DNA of 64,000 bases, from assembly GCF_002251855.1 (NCBI RefSeq), contig NZ_NOXW01000015.1, forward strand, positions 1 to 64,000. Reading direction: 5' to 3'. The translations under genes and the position numbers were made by a program. This DNA is from Rhodoferax sp. TH121 (GTDB lineage: Bacteria > Pseudomonadota > Gammaproteobacteria > Burkholderiales > Burkholderiaceae_C). Shown here one piece after another: positions 60,851 through 64,000 of this stretch; the first letter of the stretch is position 1; the number at the start of each line of letters is the position of its first letter. Below the pieces are notes generated by a model. That model saw only the letters and a program-made list of their open reading frames with translations, did not search any database and was not told where the DNA came from.

Positions 60851-61519
60851 TTAGTTCAGCAAGGCGGTTAAAGGCAAAGTCATCAGTTGCAGCGCGGCCA
60901 AGCCAAGCTGCGTGATAGGGCCCATCCACAGAGGGCCAAGCACGCCAACAAGGGCCAGAATCAGAATGATCCACATGCTCCAGGGCTCGACGCGGGAGAG
61001 CTGAGCGCCGTATTTGGGGGGGAGCGAAAAGAGCAGAATACGCCCGCCGGCCAGTGGTGGAATAGGCAGCAGCTGGAACGCAAACAGGCTCAGGCTCACA
61101 AAAATACCGGCCTTGCAGGTGCCCATCACAAACGGCTCCTGCACTTGCATCAGGTGCAGCAAGGTGAAAGCGATGTACCACAGCAACGCCATCACAAACA
61201 GCGCGATGGGGCTCGCCAGTTCGATCCAGATGGCCGCGCTCTTGGGCTCGCGCAGGTTGCGGTAGTCAATCGGAATGCGCTTGGCGCTGCCGAAGACGAA
61301 CGAGCCATTGGTCGCAAAAAACATTACCAGGGGAATGACGATGGTTTCTACCGGCGACACATGGTTGGCCGGGTTCCACGTCACGCGACCTTGGCTCCAG
61401 CCGGTCTTGTCGCCGAGCCAGTAGGCGGCATGACCACGTGCGGATTCGGAGAGGGTGATTGCAAAGAGCAGGGGCAGCGTGAGGATGGCTGCTTGCTGAA
61501 TAAGATTGCCAATGTCCAT
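60851..61519 (-). CDS. Site-2 protease homologue lacking its zinc ligands
   Basis: The 222-residue membrane protein has the S2P (M50) layout of four or five membrane segments, with NPANHVSPVETIVIPL and LLPIPPLAGGR in the expected places. In active family members the first is HExxH; here residues 24-28 read SESAR. The second is normally PLDGG; here residue 157 is A. All three zinc ligands are absent, so it should not cleave peptides. It lies in the operon order YciO-type, S2P-like, trpS, common in betaproteobacteria. Confidence 0.85.
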   Translation of the reverse strand: MDIGNLIQQAAILTLPLLFAITLSESARGHAAYWLGDKTGWSQGRVTWNPANHVSPVETIVIPLVMFFATNGSFVFGSAKRIPIDYRNLREPKSAAIWIELASPIALFVMALLWYIAFTLLHLMQVQEPFVMGTCKAGIFVSLSLFAFQLLPIPPLAGGRILLFSLPPKYGAQLSRVEPWSMWIILILALVGVLGPLWMGPITQLGLAALQLMTLPLTALLN

Positions 61520-61541
61520 AGGGGGCAGTTTTTCGTGTCGT

Positions 61542-62165
61542 TTAGAGGCCCACGCGGGCCAGATCTCCGCCACCTTGGCGGATCACTTCGGGCGCATCGC
61601 CGGTCAGGTCAATCACGGTGGTCGGCTCCAGCGCGCAGGCGCCGGCGTCAATGACGGCGGCGATCTGGTGCTCGTAGCGCTCGCGAATTTCCTGCGCGTC
61701 ATTCATGGGCTCCGTCTCGTCTTTGGCTATCAAAGTGGTAGCTAGCAGCGCAGAACCGTGGAGGGCCAGCAGTTCCTGCAGCGCCTTGTGTTCGGGCACA
61801 CGCAGGCCAATCGTCTTGCGCGAGGGGTGACTCACGCGGCGTGGCACTTCCTTGCTGGCTTCCAGGATGAAGGTGTAGGCGCCGGGCGTGGCGGCTTTGA
61901 GCAGGCGGTACTGCGCGTTGTCCACCCGTGCGTAGCTGGCCAGCTCGCTCAAGTCACGGCACAGCAGGGTCAGGTGGTGCTTGTCGTCCACGCCGCGGAT
62001 GCTGCGCAGCTTGTCGGCCGCGGCCTTGTCGTCCAGGTGGCAGACCAGGGCGTAGCTGGAGTCGGTAGGCACGGCCAGGATGCCGCCTTTTTCCAACAAG
62101 CCCACGGCCTGCTTGAGCAGGCGGGGCTGGGGGTTGTCGGGGTGAACTTCGAAATACTGTGCCAT
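61542..62165 (-). CDS. YciO/Sua5/TsaC-family L-threonylcarbamoyladenylate synthase-like protein
   Basis: A 207-residue protein with the Sua5 fold: GGILAVPTDSSYALVC near the N-terminus, KHHLTLLCRDLSELA, and HPSRKTIGLRVPEHK. The KRxxxKxx-type residues typical of true TsaC are partly changed, and the sequence looks closer to YciO. It may act on RNA or an aminoacyl adenylate. It lies in the same operon as the S2P homologue and trpS. Confidence 0.87.
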   Translation of the reverse strand: MAQYFEVHPDNPQPRLLKQAVGLLEKGGILAVPTDSSYALVCHLDDKAAADKLRSIRGVDDKHHLTLLCRDLSELASYARVDNAQYRLLKAATPGAYTFILEASKEVPRRVSHPSRKTIGLRVPEHKALQELLALHGSALLATTLIAKDETEPMNDAQEIRERYEHQIAAVIDAGACALEPTTVIDLTGDAPEVIRQGGGDLARVGL

Positions 62166-62199
62166 GGCTTGGCAAACGCCTGCGCGATTGCTCTCTGGT

Positions 62200-63054
62200 T
62201 TATTGGATACGGGAGCTCAGCAGTTCCCACACGGGTGTGAGCCCACTGGGCAAAGCGGGCAGGGTGCCCAGCTCGGTATGGCTCTCGTCGGGGCTGTGGA
62301 AGTCGCTGCCGCGTGAGGCGGCCAGGCCAAATTCCTTGGCCGTCTCGGCGTAGATCTGGTACTCGGGTACCGAATGGCTGCCGGTCACCACTTCCACGCC
62401 TTGGCCGCCGTAACCCTTGAACTCGGTGAACAGTGCGTACTCTTCGTTGGGTGTGAACTTGTAGCGCGCTGGATGGGCAATGATGGCCATACCGCCGGCC
62501 GCGGTAATCCAGGTGACTGCGTCTTTCAGCGTGGCCCAGCGGTGTGGCACAAAGCCGGGCTTGCCTTCGGTCAGGTACTTGCGGAACACCTCACTCGTCT
62601 CGCGGCACACACCACTCTCCACCAAAAAGCGCGCAAAGTGCGTGCGCGAGATCAGCTCGGGGTTGCCGACAAATTTCAGTGCACCTTCATAGGCGCCGTG
62701 GATGCCGACCTTGGCCAGCCCATCAGACATTTCCATGGCGCGGGCACCACGGCCACCGCGCGTCTGGCGCAGGCCGTCACGCAGGGTGGTGTTGTCGGCA
62801 TCAAAGCCCAGGCCAACGATGTGCACGGTCTGGTTCAGGAACGTGATGGAAATCTCCACGCCGGTGAGGTACTTCATGCCTTGGGCATGGGCAGCTTCGC
62901 GTGCGCGCTGCAGGCCACCGATCTCGTCGTGGTCAGTCAGCGCCCAGAGCTCCACACCATTGCCTCGGGCGCGTTCGGCCAGCGCTTCAGGCGTCAGTGT
63001 GCCGTCGGATACGACGGAGTGGCAGTGGAGGTCGGCGTTGAGTGGAGTAGTCAC
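62200..63054 (-). CDS. rnm: PHP-domain phosphatase (YciV/RNase AM type)
   Basis: The 284-residue protein begins ADLHCHSVVSDGTL, the PHP metal site, followed by TDHDEIGG, VEISITF, HFARFLVESG, HPARYKF and SDFHSPDESH. This is the family of 5'-to-3' exoribonuclease AM (Rnm/YciV), which matures rRNA 5' ends and also cleaves 3',5'-nucleoside bisphosphates. The gene order with YciO-type matches many proteobacteria. Confidence 0.9.
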   Translation of the reverse strand: MTTPLNADLHCHSVVSDGTLTPEALAERARGNGVELWALTDHDEIGGLQRAREAAHAQGMKYLTGVEISITFLNQTVHIVGLGFDADNTTLRDGLRQTRGGRGARAMEMSDGLAKVGIHGAYEGALKFVGNPELISRTHFARFLVESGVCRETSEVFRKYLTEGKPGFVPHRWATLKDAVTWITAAGGMAIIAHPARYKFTPNEEYALFTEFKGYGGQGVEVVTGSHSVPEYQIYAETAKEFGLAASRGSDFHSPDESHTELGTLPALPSGLTPVWELLSSRIQ

Positions 63055-63076
63055 CGAACCATTTTAGGCGCAGGTA

Positions 63077-63739
63077 CTAAAACGCTGGCGCCACGGTGTA
63101 TTCGTGCACCACGCCCGTCACCGGGTGCGGAAAACTCAACAGGCCCGAGTGCAGCAGCAAGCGGTCCGCCTGCGCTTGTACCTCGGGTGGCGCATACAGC
63201 GTATCGCCCACCATGGAGTGGCCAATGGCCTGCATGTGCACGCGCAGCTGGTGGGTGCGGCCGGTCACCGGCTCCAGTTCCACACGCGAGGTGTTGGAGG
63301 CACTGTCCACGGCCATGCAGCGCCAGCGGGTGAGCGCGCTCTGGCCCTCGGCAAAGTTGATGGTGCGTTTGGGCCGATTGGGCCAGTCCACCAGCATGGG
63401 CAGGTCGATCTCGTGCCACTGGTTGTCCATCGCCAGTAGGCCGGTGACAACCGCGGTGTAGCGCTTGTCCACGCGTCGCTGCTCAAAGGCCAGGTTGAGC
63501 ACGCGCTGCGCTGGCAGGCCGCGCGCCATCACCACCAAGCCCGAGGTGTCTCGGTCCAGGCGGTGCACGATCAGCGCGTCCGGGTAGCGTGCTTGCACGC
63601 GGCGGCTCAAACAGTCGGCTTTTTCCGGGCCACGTCCGGGAACGGTTAGCAGACCCGAGGGTTTGTTGAGCACGACGATGGCGTCGTCGGCAAACACCAC
63701 TTCCAGGGGGAGGGTGGCAAAGTCTTCAGTGGGGAGCAT
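63077..63739 (-). CDS. rluA: RluA-type pseudouridine synthase
   Basis: A 220-residue enzyme like E. coli RluA (219 residues). The catalytic aspartate is D62 in HRLDRDTSGL; VLNKPSGLLTVPGR and GRTHQLRVHMQAIGHSMVGD follow the family pattern. RluA modifies uridine 746 of 23S rRNA and 32 of several tRNAs. It overlaps the following response-regulator gene by 14 bases. Confidence 0.9.
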   Translation of the reverse strand: MLPTEDFATLPLEVVFADDAIVVLNKPSGLLTVPGRGPEKADCLSRRVQARYPDALIVHRLDRDTSGLVVMARGLPAQRVLNLAFEQRRVDKRYTAVVTGLLAMDNQWHEIDLPMLVDWPNRPKRTINFAEGQSALTRWRCMAVDSASNTSRVELEPVTGRTHQLRVHMQAIGHSMVGDTLYAPPEVQAQADRLLLHSGLLSFPHPVTGVVHEYTVAPAF

Positions 63740-64000
63740 CGGGGGTGGCTATCAGGCGCTGCACGGTTTCGCACAGTTCGTTCACGTCATTGGGTTTGTA
63801 GATCAGCGCACTGGCGCCTTCCTGCAAGGCACGTTGCTCAATCTCGGGCGTGACATAGCCCGACGCCAGGGCCACAGGCAGATCACCACGCAGGAGTTTG
63901 GCTTCGCGCAGCAAGTCCACGCCACTGAAGCCCGGCATGTTGTAGTCGGTGACCAACAGGTCGTAGTCGGCCGCGCCAGTCTTCAAGGCTGCCAGGGCTT
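63726..64000 (-). CDS. Response regulator receiver domain, C-terminal part (5' end outside the window)
   Basis: About 91 residues of a receiver domain are seen, with a phosphate-accepting aspartate in LLVTDYNMPGFSG, the SG of ALASGY, and a lysine in IYKP. The frame is open to the window edge, so the gene continues beyond it; it could be the end of a hybrid histidine kinase or a stand-alone regulator. The TTG near 63986 is not a start. Confidence 0.85.
   Translation of the reverse strand, partial: ALAALKTGAADYDLLVTDYNMPGFSGVDLLREAKLLRGDLPVALASGYVTPEIEQRALQEGASALIYKPNDVNELCETVQRLIATPDAPH

Noticed and set aside
61725..61755. Sequence inside the YciO-type gene that resembles the ~60-bp repeat core
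   Set aside because: Only a short part is similar, and it codes for a conserved-looking segment of the protein, so chance is likely.

Overview
The window looks like chromosomal DNA of a freshwater or soil betaproteobacterium of the family Comamonadaceae, nearest in feel to Rhodoferax, Polaromonas or Acidovorax. I base this on high-GC core genes with conserved betaproteobacterial order (fkpB-ispH with a divergent radC, trpS next to an S2P-like gene and a YciO-type gene), a DUF3422 protein, Bug/TctC-type tricarboxylate transport parts, and about ten copies of a roughly 60-bp intergenic repeat of a kind I associate with this family. The species cannot be named from the sequence alone.

Layout. 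1-4050: the end of a TctA-type permease, a DUF3422 protein and the ahpC-ahpF peroxidase pair. 4086-about 8600: a chromosomal integron. It has a class-1-like integrase gene (intI, minus strand) with a LexA-type box over its start codon, an attI-like junction, and five or six small cassette genes on the plus strand separated by four recognisable attC sites; most cassette products have no assignable function. 8700-27400: mostly housekeeping genes (dusC, NUDIX, SDR, gshA, LysR/SbtA-type bicarbonate transporter, phasin-like protein, rbgA, SRAP protein, trxC, hydrolase, M48 protease with a DUF898 protein, USP, mtfA, YitT). 27450-27837 and 58414-58793 hold two copies of a non-coding, MITE-like element with long inverted ends. 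29800-37230 contains three copies of another repeat that carries a perfect DnaA box. 30240-44574: SirB2, a diguanylate cyclase, ankyrin and MerR/NQO genes, LdhA, an FGE-like protein, a TraB/GumN protein, an Old Yellow Enzyme, a BNR-repeat/MoaD pair, and an M14 peptidase-globin-XdhC operon. 44579-50490: an IclR-controlled cluster (SDR, flavin monooxygenase, BASS transporter, epimerase, EamA exporter) that looks catabolic. 50502-53540: Smr and radC, then a roughly 1.56-kb lower-GC insert flanked by a 35-bp duplication of the radC 5' end. 53553-64000: fkpB-ispH, serS, tRNA-Ser(CGA), a Bug receptor, a nitrobindin-like protein, trpS (with a C-terminal extension), an S2P homologue that has lost its zinc ligands, a YciO-type protein, a PHP phosphatase, an rluA-type gene and the end of a response-regulator domain.

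The best candidates for undescribed biology are the integron with its cassettes, the radC-linked insert, the two hairpin-ended elements, and the DnaA-box repeat family. All calls come from reading the sequence; no database search was run.
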